NCBI GenBank assembly: GCA_003562555.1 | Contig: PWUO01000168.1 | Span: forward strand, 1-5,172 | Direction: 5' to 3' | DNA from: Dehalococcoidia bacterium | GTDB taxonomy: Bacteria > Chloroflexota > Dehalococcoidia > GIF9 > AB-539-J10 | Length of the DNA stretch: 5,172 bases | Shown here: positions 4,968 through 5,172 of the stretch, piece by piece | Position numbering within the stretch: position 1 is the stretch's first letter | Layout of the letters: each line of letters starts with the position of its first letter | The notes under the pieces: generated by a model | Told to the model about the DNA's origin: nothing | What the model saw: only the letters and a program-made list of their open reading frames with translations | Databases searched by the model: none | Translations under genes and position numbers: made by a program

Positions 4968-5040
4968 AGCCCACAACCAGACTCGAACTGGTGACCCCGT
5001 TCTTACCAAGAACGTGCTCTACCGACTGAGCTATGTGGGC
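4968..5040 (-). tRNA. tRNA-Thr(GGT)
   Basis: A complete 73-base cloverleaf. The acceptor stem is GCCCACA/TGTGGGC with discriminator T. The D-arm is GCTC...GAGC. The anticodon stem CGTTC/GAACG encloses loop TTGGTAA, giving anticodon GGT for threonine ACC/ACU codons. The variable loop has 5 bases, and the T-arm is ACCAG-TTCGAGT-CTGGT. CCA is not encoded (TTT follows the discriminator), so it must be added after transcription. The gene lies 17 bases after tRNA-Tyr and 31 before tuf, an arrangement shared with the tRNA-tufB cluster of enterobacteria. Confidence 0.97.
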
Positions 5041-5057
5041 TGGCACAGCCTGTATTG

Positions 5058-5144
5058 TGGTGGAGGGGGCAGGATTCGAACCTGCGAAGCCCAACGGGCG
5101 GCAATTTTACAGACTGCTCCGATTAACCACTCCGGCACCCCTCC
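5058..5144 (-). tRNA. tRNA-Tyr(GTA), CCA end encoded
   Basis: A class II tRNA with a long variable arm. The acceptor stem is GGAGGGG/CCCCTCC with discriminator A, followed by a genome-encoded CCA at 5060-5058. The anticodon stem GCAGT/ATTGC (one G-T pair) encloses loop CTGTAAA, giving anticodon GTA for tyrosine. The extra arm (CGCCCGTTGGGCTTC region) and T-arm GCAGG-TTCGAAT-CCTGC complete the fold. The body is 84 bases, 87 with CCA. It is the first gene of the visible transcript. Confidence 0.97.
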
Positions 5145-5154
5145 AGAGTGCACT

Positions 5155-5163
5155 AGTTTACCA
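5155..5163 (-). promoter_or_regulatory. Possible extended -10 element of the tRNA-tuf operon promoter
   Basis: On the minus strand TGGTAAACT contains a TGn extension and a TAAACT hexamer (4 of 6 matches to TATAAT), ending 10 bases before the first base of tRNA-Tyr, as expected for a start site a few bases ahead of the tRNA. A -35 box would fall outside the window, so the call is incomplete and could be chance. Confidence 0.4.
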
Positions 5164-5172
5164 CAAGCGTAC

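Noticed and set aside
3845..5029. 394-codon plus-strand open frame opposite tuf
   Set aside because: It is the complement of a highly conserved EF-Tu gene and runs on through the antisense of tRNA-Thr, with no recognisable domain. Long antisense frames are common opposite GC-rich, codon-biased genes.
1..5172. CRISPR array, insertion sequence, attachment site, toxin-antitoxin pair or defence genes
   Set aside because: No direct repeat series, transposase, terminal inverted repeat pair or matching protein was seen; nearly every base belongs to a core operon.

Overview
The window is a bacterial translation/transcription core operon read almost entirely on the minus strand, from right to left. 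Its order is tRNA-Tyr(GTA), tRNA-Thr(GGT), tuf (EF-Tu), rpmG (L33), secE, nusG, rplK (L11), rplA (L1), an L10-type leader, rplJ (L10) and rplL (L7/L12). One small plus-strand helix-turn-helix gene faces it at the left edge. DNA is moderately GC-rich, with good Shine-Dalgarno sites before tuf, rplJ and rplL and very tight spacing in the middle (gaps of 2, 4, -1 and 2 bases across tuf-rpmG-secE-nusG-rplK).

The organism is a bacterium of uncertain phylum. Three features fit a Chloroflexota (Dehalococcoidia-like) lineage better than a proteobacterium or firmicute: the Tyr-Thr-tuf-rpmG-secE-nusG order without a tRNA-Trp, the lack of rpoB directly after rplL, and an EF-Tu with a four-cysteine loop. 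This is an inference from memory of gene orders, not a search result.

Layout, in the direction of transcription. At 5144-4968 are two tRNAs with an extended -10-like promoter element at the right edge. At 4936-3731 is EF-Tu. At 3728-3188 are L33 and SecE, and at 3188-2646 NusG. At 2643-1467 are L11 and L1, separated by a 37-base gap that holds a perfect 7-bp hairpin. At 1466-1330 is an untranslated leader with an L10(L12)4-binding fold, an antiterminator and a U8 intrinsic terminator. At 1329-309 are L10 and L7/L12. At 284-252 is a 13-bp hairpin that probably ends the operon. No gene-free stretch exceeds 137 bases.

Together the genes supply aminoacyl-tRNA delivery (tRNAs, EF-Tu), the ribosomal stalk and L1 arm that contact elongation factors (L11, L10, L12, L1), the elongation factor NusG and one Sec translocon subunit. 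I see no mobile element, CRISPR array, defence system or other undescribed system. The points most worth a second look are the three-state L10 leader, the cysteine tetrad in EF-Tu, and the charged N-terminal extension of L7/L12.
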